Origin: a virus
IMG/VR virus record: IMGVR_UViG_3300023174_000084
Location: 1-64,000 of that record
Length of the DNA stretch: 64,000 bases
Strand: one strand, 5' to 3'
Part shown: piece by piece, positions 1 to 6,510 of the stretch
Layout: every line of letters starts with the position of its first letter
Numbering within the stretch: the stretch's first letter is position 1
The notes under the pieces: generated by a model
The model's database searches: none
The model's input: the letters and a program-made list of their open reading frames with translations, nothing else
Told to the model about the DNA's origin: nothing
Position numbers and translations under genes: made by a program

Positions 1-20
1 TTAAAAATATTCAAGTTCAT
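1..20 (-). CDS. 5' end of a further gene, truncated by the window edge
   Basis: An ATG at 20 overlaps the TGA stop of the preceding small gene (ATGA coupling) and the frame stays open to the edge, giving only six residues (MNLNIF). The coupling style is the same as at most gene junctions here, so a gene probably continues leftwards. Nothing can be said about its product. Confidence 0.25.
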
Positions 21-295
21 TTGCAATTCGCTCCAGTTGTTGGCGTTATTGGTGTTGGTGTATTTTGTGCAATGGGTTTAGTTCCATCTGGTCCCAAGCG
101 TGGGTCATTTTGACCCTTAAAAATGTGTTGAGGACAAGTCCTTGTTACATCACAATATGGCAACTTGCATATATCTTTATCCCAATTTGCTGGGTCTTGG
201 CATGGGTAACGAAACTTATCACCACTAAAATATGCCAATGTCAATGGAAGCAATAATAAAATAATTAGGCCTTTGGCTAATCTTTTATCATTCAT
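17..295 (-). CDS. Small exported or membrane-anchored protein of the lysis region
   Basis: A 92-residue protein of no recognised family. Residues 1-8 are basic and are followed by a hydrophobic run (about 9-22) that could be a signal peptide or a single anchor. The mature part has four cysteines (PC, IC, YC, TC) within about 25 residues and a proline/threonine-rich tail, which suggests an oxidising periplasmic location. The start overlaps the endolysin stop in a TAATG, so the two are translationally coupled. Placement next to endolysin and spanins suggests a lysis or envelope role, but this is inferred from position only. Confidence 0.6.
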   Translation of the reverse strand: MNDKRLAKGLIILLLLPLTLAYFSGDKFRYPCQDPANWDKDICKLPYCDVTRTCPQHIFKGQNDPRLGPDGTKPIAQNTPTPITPTTGANCK

Positions 296-921
296 TAGTG
301 AACTCCTAATACATGAAGTGCGTGTTCATAATGTTTGATTCTATCTTCAAGACCAATGGTACCACCATTGATACGCTTAGTTAATGTAAGAATGTCGCCT
401 TTGTCAGCCCATTGATTAAGATTGTTTGTTTCCCAAAACCAACAAGCAGATTGAGCTGCACCTTCAAATGTTTGCAGATATTCAGATGCTTGTTCAACAG
501 GTATTTCAATTGAGGCAGCAAACCAAGAATAGTTTTCTTTACCTGTTAATTGAATTAGGCCACGACCACAATATCTGAAACCATCACCAGAAGCCTCATC
601 GCCATTACCCATACGATTAGCATAGATACGATTTGCAATTGCTTCTTGTTTGTTTGGTTTGTTTGCATACTCATTCGCCAACTCATCTGTTGGAAAATAC
701 TTTGCAAACAGTTTGCGTAGTGTAGGTGCTTTGTAATTTAGATTTTCTTTGAGAAATACAAAATTACCAGATTCGTGAGCGCATTGTGCTATGAAGGCTG
801 CAATACGCTGTGGTGTATTGATACCATAGTCAGGTAGTAATTGTGCCAAAGCATTGTGCCATTGGTCAATATAAGGATTCTTTGGAAGCAATTGCTTCAG
901 TTGGTCTTTTGTCAGTTCCAT
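295..921 (-). CDS. Endolysin, glycoside hydrolase family 19 (chitinase-like muramidase)
   Basis: A 208-residue GH19-type lysozyme that should cleave the host peptidoglycan at the end of infection. The catalytic glutamate is E50 in the CAHES motif. The GH19 signature YCGRGLIQLTG lies at about 117-127, and an NGG motif near the C-terminus closes the active-site cleft in this family. There is no signal peptide or membrane segment, so it is probably a canonical endolysin that needs a holin to reach the wall. Its ATG overlaps the stop of a 37-residue membrane protein upstream, and a thermonuclease and spanin pair follow further upstream in the same operon. Single-domain length is normal for phage GH19 endolysins. 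Confidence 0.9.
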   Translation of the reverse strand: MELTKDQLKQLLPKNPYIDQWHNALAQLLPDYGINTPQRIAAFIAQCAHESGNFVFLKENLNYKAPTLRKLFAKYFPTDELANEYANKPNKQEAIANRIYANRMGNGDEASGDGFRYCGRGLIQLTGKENYSWFAASIEIPVEQASEYLQTFEGAAQSACWFWETNNLNQWADKGDILTLTKRINGGTIGLEDRIKHYEHALHVLGVH

Positions 922-1034
922 TATTTTTTAATCATTCCCAAAATTTTAGCTTTGATTGCTTTAGCCCAAAAAGGTTCTGGAAAATGCCAACCTACAAATG
1001 CACCAACTAAAACCCAAAAAAGTGTATCTACCAT
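921..1034 (-). CDS. 37-residue single-span membrane protein, possible holin-type or lysis accessory protein
   Basis: The ORF begins MVDTLFWVLVGAF and ends in a lysine-rich tail (AIKAKILGMIKK). A good ribosome site (AAGGAGT) sits seven bases before the ATG. It has one hydrophobic helix at about residues 5-18 with several tryptophans, followed by a basic amphipathic stretch. Its TAA overlaps the endolysin ATG (TAATG), so it is translated just before the endolysin. Small membrane proteins in this position often serve as holins or pinholins, but the sequence alone does not prove that. Confidence 0.6.
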   Translation of the reverse strand: MVDTLFWVLVGAFVGWHFPEPFWAKAIKAKILGMIKK

Positions 1035-1045
1035 TTTTTTACTCC

Positions 1046-1252
1046 TTATGCCATTAAAGAAGCTGCACTAATAGCAGCGTTAATAATTAAATTTAATTGT
1101 TCTTTTAATGCCAATCCTTCAGCATCATCAGCAATACCTTCCATAATATTGATGCCTTTTAGTAATTCGACATATTCTTCTTTACTAACTAATCCATCTG
1201 CCAACATTTTATTATATTCAATGATATAAGCATTTAATTGTTCTGGTGTCAT
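1046..1252 (-). CDS. Conserved-looking small protein of unknown function
   Basis: A 68-residue mostly helical protein. The N-terminal part (LNAYIIEYNKMLADG, then a KEEY segment) looks like a short helical hairpin, and the C-terminus is hydrophobic (LIINAAISAASLMA) and could associate with a membrane. It overlaps the lipoprotein gene upstream by four bases (ATGA) and sits inside the lysis operon. No enzyme motif is visible and I do not recognise the family. Confidence 0.6.
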   Translation of the reverse strand: MTPEQLNAYIIEYNKMLADGLVSKEEYVELLKGINIMEGIADDAEGLALKEQLNLIINAAISAASLMA

Positions 1253-1653
1253 CGTGGTTTGCTCCCTAGCACATGTTGAATTGTATCTGCTGATTTAACA
1301 ATTTGTTGTAGTTTTGCTTTACAAAAAATTGGTGAAATCTTTTCTGCTTTGTTAAAATAATCTTTTGTATCTTTTGTCAATGTCAATAACTTAGTTGACA
1401 TATTATCTGTATCTTTGTTTCTTGGTATATGAGATGTAAAATTTTTAAACTCTAAAGTCTTAATATACAAATCATTTACCTGTGTAACAACCAGTATATG
1501 GTTGCCACAATTTTCTTCTGCTACCTGTGCTTTTGTTTTAATATCATTCACAATAAAGTATTCATTGGTGTCATACTTGGCCATAAAATAGGCATCAAGT
1601 AATGTACAACCACTTAGTAATACAACAAAAGTTAAAGGCATTAATTTTTTCAT
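1249..1653 (-). CDS. Lipoprotein of the lysis region
   Basis: A 134-residue protein with a classical lipoprotein signal: two lysines, a hydrophobic core and the lipobox LLSGC with Cys16 as the expected lipidation site. The mature part is soluble, with two further cysteines (C49 and C112 approximately) that could form a disulphide. It lies directly downstream of the secreted thermonuclease with a one-base overlap. It might be an outer-membrane immunity or exclusion lipoprotein or a lysis accessory, but there is no recognisable domain. Confidence 0.65.
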   Translation of the reverse strand: MKKLMPLTFVVLLSGCTLLDAYFMAKYDTNEYFIVNDIKTKAQVAEENCGNHILVVTQVNDLYIKTLEFKNFTSHIPRNKDTDNMSTKLLTLTKDTKDYFNKAEKISPIFCKAKLQQIVKSADTIQHVLGSKPR

Positions 1654-2087
1654 TAGTTACACCATGACTGTTTGGCGTCACCAAAGTATTCACGAGCAAA
1701 ACCATTTTGAATTAGACCTGTGCGTAGTGATTGACCATCTAAAATGATATCACCCAAGACACGGCCACCAAATTTATCCCAGCCATACAACACAACTTGA
1801 CGCTTGGTAGATTTGGTAATGGCGGCTTTTGTAAATTCACTAGCGGCTTTGCCTCGTGCATCTTCTGAAGGGCATTGGGCTCTATGTCCTTTTTCGGGAG
1901 TATCCACGCCGAATATTCTAACGGCAAGTTCGGGTTTAAGTGGTGCCGGTAAAAAGGGAGCCGCTATGACCACAGTATCGCCATCGCTTACACGGACAAT
2001 CTGAGCATCATAGGTTACACCTTGCGGAGTTTTCTGTGCCATTGCCAACATAGGCATGGCTAGTAATACAAGTAATAGTTTTTTCAT
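1653..2087 (-). CDS. Secreted thermonuclease-like nuclease (SNase fold)
   Basis: A 144-residue staphylococcal-nuclease-family protein with a cleavable signal peptide (MKKLLLVLLAMPMLAMA). The catalytic set is complete: R57 in AVRIFG, D62 and E65 in VDTPE, and R109 in the DKFGGR segment. Two cysteines (C72, C143) may form a disulphide in the periplasm. Members of this family hydrolyse DNA and RNA with Ca2+. It overlaps the outer spanin gene by four bases and lies with the lysis genes, so it is probably made late and exported; it could degrade host nucleic acid released on lysis. That timing and role are inferred. Confidence 0.85.
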   Translation of the reverse strand: MKKLLLVLLAMPMLAMAQKTPQGVTYDAQIVRVSDGDTVVIAAPFLPAPLKPELAVRIFGVDTPEKGHRAQCPSEDARGKAASEFTKAAITKSTKRQVVLYGWDKFGGRVLGDIILDGQSLRTGLIQNGFAREYFGDAKQSWCN

Positions 2088-2377
2088 TTTACACTATCAA
2101 AAATTTGTTTCTGTTGTTTATGCCATAATTGCCACGCATTGTATCTGTCTTGTAATTCATAGTACAAACCGTAATTTTCATTAGCATTTTGTAATAAATC
2201 TGCTAATGTCTTTTTATTCTCATTTAGAGGCTTTAGAACCGGAGCGGGCTCCATTAGCACTTGAGGAGCTTCTGGAAACTTTTGGCTCAATGGCACGGTT
2301 GTAGAGCACCCAAGCATCATCAGACAGCTTGCACTCAGCATTAATAGCTTCCCTCTTTGCTTCAATGGCTTTAGCAT
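2084..2377 (-). CDS. Rz1-like: Outer-membrane spanin subunit (Rz1-like lipoprotein)
   Basis: A 97-residue lipoprotein with signal and lipobox MLGC (Cys24). After the cysteine comes a proline-rich stretch (PEAPQVLMEPAPVLKP), typical of Rz1-type o-spanins, and then a helical tail. The gene starts inside the 3' part of the inner-spanin gene, in another frame, with about 158 bases of shared sequence. That is the embedded arrangement known from Rz/Rz1 pairs. Together the two proteins should bridge the periplasm and fuse the inner and outer membranes after endolysin action. Confidence 0.75.
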   Translation of the reverse strand: MLKPLKQRGKLLMLSASCLMMLGCSTTVPLSQKFPEAPQVLMEPAPVLKPLNENKKTLADLLQNANENYGLYYELQDRYNAWQLWHKQQKQIFDSVK

Positions 2378-2714
2378 TTTTATTCACCTTCTCTTTAATC
2401 AACTCTTTATTCTTGCTAACTTCAGCTGCCAACTTTTCATTGGCCTTTACAGATTTAACTTCTGCTTCTTTTATCTTTGCTTGCATTTCGGCTATTCTAG
2501 CACGATACGACATTTCTGTGGCATATCCTCCTTCAAAGAATACACCAATTACTAATAACACTATACCTAACTGTCTGCCAACCAAAGCGTATGGTTGAAT
2601 TATAGGTATAAATCTAACAAGCGATCCTACAAATGTTAATAATAATCCAAGTATAACTAGACCATGTATTGCCCATTGTAAAATCCAATCAGGAATGAAT
2701 GACAAAAACCACAT
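2220..2714 (-). CDS. Rz-like: Inner-membrane spanin subunit (Rz-like)
   Basis: A 164-residue protein with two hydrophobic segments (about 12-35 and 46-62) followed by a long lysine/alanine/glutamate coiled coil (about 70-130) and a CKLSDDAWVLYNRA segment. That segment resembles the conserved C-terminal part of Rz-type i-spanins. Canonical Rz has a single N-terminal anchor, so the double membrane segment is unusual. The Rz1-like gene is embedded in its 3' third. The serine/glycine-rich C-terminal tail corresponds to the overlapping region, where two frames constrain the sequence. Confidence 0.7.
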   Translation of the reverse strand: MWFLSFIPDWILQWAIHGLVILGLLLTFVGSLVRFIPIIQPYALVGRQLGIVLLVIGVFFEGGYATEMSYRARIAEMQAKIKEAEVKSVKANEKLAAEVSKNKELIKEKVNKNAKAIEAKREAINAECKLSDDAWVLYNRAIEPKVSRSSSSANGARSGSKASK

Positions 2715-2715
2715 A

Positions 2716-3411
2716 TTAAGCCTTTGGAGATTTTCTCCTGATAGACATCATAACAGGACTTTTCTTTTTACGAGGTAAATAAACACCTGGTTCGCCACCT
2801 TTAGGTAGTCCACTACCAGCAATTGCACCACTACTTACAACATTGGTTGGACCGGCAGAACCACCCATAGCACCATCTTCTTTTAATGAATCAAAATGTG
2901 CTTGTGCTTCTCTTTTGGATTTAAACCTTTGAATCATACCTGTTGGTTCAGTAACTTTATACTCCACATGGTCGCTTGTTCGTCCTGATGGATTGTTTAT
3001 TTTCTCAATCTTTGGAGTTGTTTTTACTATTGGTTTAATATATTTTTTAAACCTATCTTTTAAATCTGTTTCTTCTGGTACACAATTAGGCACCATACGA
3101 TTGCCTTTTTTCTTCATACCTTTTGCTGTGTATCCTGCCCAACAAGCTTCATCAACTTCTTCTGTTTTTACATTGATTGGTGCACCACGGCGTTCTGGAT
3201 TTGGATCTTCTCTACGCTTTCTTTGAGCGGCACTAGCACGAGCTTCTTTACCAATTGCGTGAGCTTTGGCCTGAGGTAAACATTTTGGTTTACCTTCGCC
3301 TGGTTCTCTTGCACAGTCACCTTTGATATTACCTTTGGTGTCCATGCGAACCCATTTCTGCTTAAACCACTTGCGTAAATCTTCACCGAGATATTGTTTG
3401 AAGGTTTGCAT
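2716..3411 (-). CDS. Head-associated protein with CTS-like leader and basic repeat domain
   Basis: I choose the ATG at 3411, not an upstream one at 3423, because it overlaps the previous gene's stop as TAATG and yields the leader MQTFKQYLGE, which matches neighbouring leaders. The product is 231 residues. After the leader comes a basic, cysteine-containing module (KWVRMDTKGNIKG through REDPNPERRG), then CWAGYTAKGMKKKGNRMVPN, both of which I know as recurring segments in T4-like phages of aquatic hosts; the first resembles a DUF5872-type domain. The C-terminus is glycine/lysine rich. L8-x-E10 fits a gp21 cleavage site. It is probably a packaged internal head protein; function unknown. Confidence 0.65.
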   Translation of the reverse strand: MQTFKQYLGEDLRKWFKQKWVRMDTKGNIKGDCAREPGEGKPKCLPQAKAHAIGKEARASAAQRKRREDPNPERRGAPINVKTEEVDEACWAGYTAKGMKKKGNRMVPNCVPEETDLKDRFKKYIKPIVKTTPKIEKINNPSGRTSDHVEYKVTEPTGMIQRFKSKREAQAHFDSLKEDGAMGGSAGPTNVVSSGAIAGSGLPKGGEPGVYLPRKKKSPVMMSIRRKSPKA

Positions 3412-3731
3412 TAGCAATTCCACTTTCTTAGTGCTTTGTTGATACGGCTATCTGGATCATTCGCTGTCTTGGCAGATGTTAATCGTTTCTTCATTCCACC
3501 CATTCTGGCACAAAATGATTTTCTACGATTAGCTGCCTTAGAACCTGGTTTTAGTTTAGATGGCTTTGTTGTAACAGCCATGCTTAATTTAGAACCTGGA
3601 TTTTCTCTGCGATATGAAGCAATACCTTTACGATTCAATCCGCCTTCTGGATCTTTACCTGCGGCTCGTTGCCACGCAGGAGATTTTTCTTCTAAGTATT
3701 CTTCCGTTACGAATTGCTTGAAAGTTTTCAT
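3411..3731 (-). CDS. Small basic head-associated protein with CTS-like leader (DUF6321-like)
   Basis: A 106-residue protein that begins MKTFKQFVTE, nearly identical in pattern to the T4 internal-protein leader MKTYQEFIAE. The rest is strongly basic with conserved stretches (SPAWQRAAGKDPEGGLN, KRLTSAKTANDPDSRINKAL) that I recognise as a small family in T4-like phages and related elements, DUF6321-like as far as I recall. Such basic proteins could bind DNA in the head. Its start overlaps the upstream gene by four bases and its stop overlaps the next start. Confidence 0.7.
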   Translation of the reverse strand: MKTFKQFVTEEYLEEKSPAWQRAAGKDPEGGLNRKGIASYRRENPGSKLSMAVTTKPSKLKPGSKAANRRKSFCARMGGMKKRLTSAKTANDPDSRINKALRKWNC

Positions 3732-4114
3732 ATTTTCCTCAATATCTCTGCGACATTAACATCTATTGGTATCTCTACAACAGAAATGTTTTTACCTCTG
3801 ATACCGTAAACTATTTCTGGTACAATATTCAAATAAGACAAAAAAGTTTTCAATATATCATAATCTCGTTCATCTATCTTATAGAATAATATTCTTGCCG
3901 TTGCTTCAGGACCAAAAACATTGTTCAATAAAATAATGTGATTTAATATCAATCTCTCTTTAAGAGATTTTGTAATTTTGTATCTACGGAACAAACGCTT
4001 CAAATACTTTGTTCTTTTGATATCACTTTCAAATTCAGACATAATACAATGTGGTGCATTATAACATTTCATTGCATATATCAAAAAATTATCATCATTC
4101 AATTCATCAATCAT
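3728..4114 (-). CDS. Conserved T4-like phage protein of unknown function
   Basis: A 128-residue protein. The pattern YAMKCYNAPHC at the N-terminus, a basic YLKRLFRRYK segment and RLILNHIILLNNVFGPEATARILFYKI (read at about 52-80) matches a family that I know from many T4-like cyanophages, always without assigned function. It is helical with no catalytic motif. It overlaps both neighbours by one to four bases. It lies between two genes with CTS-like leaders but has no such leader itself. Confidence 0.7.
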   Translation of the reverse strand: MIDELNDDNFLIYAMKCYNAPHCIMSEFESDIKRTKYLKRLFRRYKITKSLKERLILNHIILLNNVFGPEATARILFYKIDERDYDILKTFLSYLNIVPEIVYGIRGKNISVVEIPIDVNVAEILRKI

Positions 4115-4578
4115 TATTCTTCTTCTATATCGTCATCCTCAGATTCTTCAATATGTTTTGCTAATTCTTCTGCGTCCATTATTTTTGCTTTTGTTTCATA
4201 ATGGCCATCATCTTGCAATTCATAACTATAATAGAAGAAATATTCTGTTTCATCTAAATTGTTTAATTTCTCCACTTTGCCACACAGTCCGGCACCAGAC
4301 TTGGCACCGAACTGATCCACGGCAATTATTTCTTCACCTTCTTCCATGTTGGTGAATGTTATTTTGGGAGGAGAAATCCCATACAGATTTAATACTTTTG
4401 TTACTCTGAACAAATCAGTATATGGGTTCACCGAATGTCCAGTTGATGCTAGTGCTAAGTTTCTATTCAATTCTTGACGTGCTTGAGCATCGTCTAAATT
4501 TATATTATTGACGATAACTGTCGCAGTGGGGAAACTAAAATCTCCCCACTCTTTCAAGTATTGTTGAAAAGATAACAT
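4114..4578 (-). CDS. Unknown protein with CTS-like leader and acidic tail
   Basis: A 154-residue protein that starts MLSFQQYLKE, with L8-x-E10 in the register of the T4 capsid targeting sequence. The middle section is mixed alpha/beta (FRVTKVLNLYGISPPKITF, then a short VDQFGAKSGAGLCG loop), and the C-terminus is very acidic (EESEDDDIEEE). No family is recognised. It directly follows the capsid decoration protein with a one-base overlap, consistent with a head-related role and possible packaging. Confidence 0.6.
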   Translation of the reverse strand: MLSFQQYLKEWGDFSFPTATVIVNNINLDDAQARQELNRNLALASTGHSVNPYTDLFRVTKVLNLYGISPPKITFTNMEEGEEIIAVDQFGAKSGAGLCGKVEKLNNLDETEYFFYYSYELQDDGHYETKAKIMDAEELAKHIEESEDDDIEEE

Positions 4579-5261
4579 TAGGTAACTGTGTTAATTACAG
4601 CGTTAGCACTATTAACAGCGGTAGCTTCTGTACCTGTTGCATTAACAACGCAACGCAATACATAGTTGTTAATTGTTCCGTTAGTAGGTGCTACTACCAA
4701 GTTAGCCGTTGTTCCGCCAGTATAAACTGCACCAGAAGGTGTACCATTTACAACGTTGACCCATACACCGCCGGTGTTGTTGTTAACTTGCCATTGATAT
4801 GTCAATGGAGCTGCTGTATTACCTTCGGTGATACTTGCTACTACACGGAATGTTGCGCCATTGGCACTAGTTATGTTAGCAGTATTTTGACTTGGTTGTG
4901 AAGTGATTGTAATAGTAGCGTCTGGATAGATTGGACTTGTATTGTCTGTGATAATGCCGGTAGCAATCAAAACTTCTTGTTGCACACGACCTGCACGTCC
5001 ACCAGAACCAACGGTGCGTAACACCCATCCGCTATGAGCTACTTGGTCATTAACATCAGCTTCAAAAGCATCAACGGCAAATAAACCAATAGTTTCATCA
5101 GTAGTATAAACATCTGCTGTTGTATTTTGGTATAATCTTGCTACGTTGGCTGCTGTTGGAGCAGAGTAATTAATTTTCACATTTTGTGCATTAACAATCG
5201 TTGAATTTACAGCCCAATATGGTGCGTTGGCTGCGTTATCGTTATTTCCCCATGATGGCAT
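4578..5261 (-). CDS. Virion surface protein with C-terminal Ig-like domain (Hoc-like)
   Basis: A 227-residue protein. The N-terminus (MPSWGNNDNAANAPYWAV) and the segment GWVLRTVGSGGRAGRVQQEVL at about 78-98 match a structural protein family common in T4-like cyanophages. Residues from about 115 form an Ig-like beta domain with the typical YQWQ core tryptophan and a YVLRCVV strand. Ig-like domains on phage heads, such as T4 Hoc, decorate the capsid and bind surfaces or glycans. A clear ribosome site (AAGGAG) and a CATAAATA late box lie upstream, so late expression is expected. Confidence 0.75.
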   Translation of the reverse strand: MPSWGNNDNAANAPYWAVNSTIVNAQNVKINYSAPTAANVARLYQNTTADVYTTDETIGLFAVDAFEADVNDQVAHSGWVLRTVGSGGRAGRVQQEVLIATGIITDNTSPIYPDATITITSQPSQNTANITSANGATFRVVASITEGNTAAPLTYQWQVNNNTGGVWVNVVNGTPSGAVYTGGTTANLVVAPTNGTINNYVLRCVVNATGTEATAVNSANAVINTVT

Positions 5262-5295
5262 TTTTTTCTCCTTATTAACCTCGGGTTATGTTGCT

Positions 5296-5303
5296 TATTT
5301 ATG
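5296..5303 (-). promoter_or_regulatory. T4-type late promoter box (CATAAATA)
   Basis: On the minus strand the box reads CATAAATA and is followed by AGCAAC, the same context as the TATAAATAAGCAAC box at 11173. It lies 35 bases before the Ig-domain gene. gp55 sigma factors recognise TATAAATA-like boxes near -10, and gp55 is encoded in this window. Confidence 0.55.
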
Positions 5304-5304
5304 T

Positions 5305-6501
5305 TTAATTATCGTTGTTCTTATTTGCTTTTCTCATTACAGGATCAATTTCCAAAGTATCTCTAGTTTGACCTGTCAAAGTTTTACCACCTTTTAAAAC
5401 CATAGCTGCTTGAGTATCTTCATCTCCATAGGCTTCTTGTTTTTCAACCTTTGGTTTCTTTCCATAAGTAGCTACCGATTTATCTTCTTTTTCATGGTCA
5501 TATATTTCTTCTTTGACCATTTTGTGTTTTTTATATAATGATTTAATGATACGAGCAGATTTAGACATTTCTTTTTGTTTAGAATATGTTGGTTCTCTAT
5601 CGTCTGCTTGATTGGCCATATCAAAAGGCATCTGTGTTGCTGCATAGGTATCTTGAAATACATCTTCTTTCATTTTCAATTCATCTTTTCTTTTACCAAA
5701 AGTCTTATGAACCAGAGTATCTAATTTTTTATGAAATAAAGTTTCTTTTGCTTTACTGATACCAGGATCCGCTGCTTCTTTATTAAGATGTTTCTCTAAA
5801 CGGTCAATAGCACCTTTTAAATCACCAGTTGGTTTTTCATACTGGCTGTGTTTCTTTTCTCTTTCTGCTGCAGCTTTACGAAACTTATCTAAAGCTGTCA
5901 TTTTTGGTTTCTTTGCTTCAGTCATTGCACCCATGGCACGAACTTTGTCCATAACTGCTTGGTGATCCAGAGCGCCACGAGAATCTCTCTCATCTTCTAA
6001 AGCACGCAAATGGTCTTTTGTAACATTCATACCATGACGGCGAATCAATTCTTTAGCAATTTCTTCGTGATTATCAAAACCTTCTTTATGTAAACCATTA
6101 TGTTTAAGAACTTTGGTCATATGTTTCTCTCTGTTTAGAGCATGTTGGCGTAATTCAACAGGAGTATGTTGTAATGTTTTACCTTCTTCAATTTCAACTT
6201 CTTCTCGTTGAGCTCTTTGCGCTTTCATTTTTTCTCTTGTAACAGATGAAACATAATCAGCTGGATCATCAAACATATGGTCACGCTTCCATTTTTGAAA
6301 CTCAGAAGATTTAGAATGTGATATTTTAGTATCTTTGCCTACGAATTCAGGATTAATACCACGAGACCTTAGATAAGCATGCAACATGCCGGCTTCACTC
6401 TCTGTGATACCTGCACGAACTGACCATGGTTCATTTGGGTCGGTGCCAAAGGTGGGTTTCTTTTCACCCTTAACAATTAATTTTAATTTCTTTGCGTCCA
6501 T
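5305..6501 (-). CDS. Charged modular head-associated protein (probable prohead polyprotein)
   Basis: A 398-residue, extremely charged, helical protein with no enzyme motif. It is built of short basic segments separated by acidic linkers such as EEVEIEEG (about 98-105) and MKEDVFQD (about 284-291), which fit the (L/I/V)-x-E rule for gp21 cleavage. An N-terminal WSVRAGITESEAGMLHAYLRSRG segment appears folded. It is followed closely upstream by a related larger modular protein. I infer that it is an internal head or core component processed during maturation; the sequence does not prove this. Confidence 0.6.
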   Translation of the reverse strand: MDAKKLKLIVKGEKKPTFGTDPNEPWSVRAGITESEAGMLHAYLRSRGINPEFVGKDTKISHSKSSEFQKWKRDHMFDDPADYVSSVTREKMKAQRAQREEVEIEEGKTLQHTPVELRQHALNREKHMTKVLKHNGLHKEGFDNHEEIAKELIRRHGMNVTKDHLRALEDERDSRGALDHQAVMDKVRAMGAMTEAKKPKMTALDKFRKAAAEREKKHSQYEKPTGDLKGAIDRLEKHLNKEAADPGISKAKETLFHKKLDTLVHKTFGKRKDELKMKEDVFQDTYAATQMPFDMANQADDREPTYSKQKEMSKSARIIKSLYKKHKMVKEEIYDHEKEDKSVATYGKKPKVEKQEAYGDEDTQAAMVLKGGKTLTGQTRDTLEIDPVMRKANKNNDN

Positions 6502-6510
6502 TATTTCACC

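Noticed and set aside
1739-1927. A 62-residue frame inside the thermonuclease gene.
   Set aside because: It lies wholly within conserved catalytic sequence in another frame and has no ribosome site.
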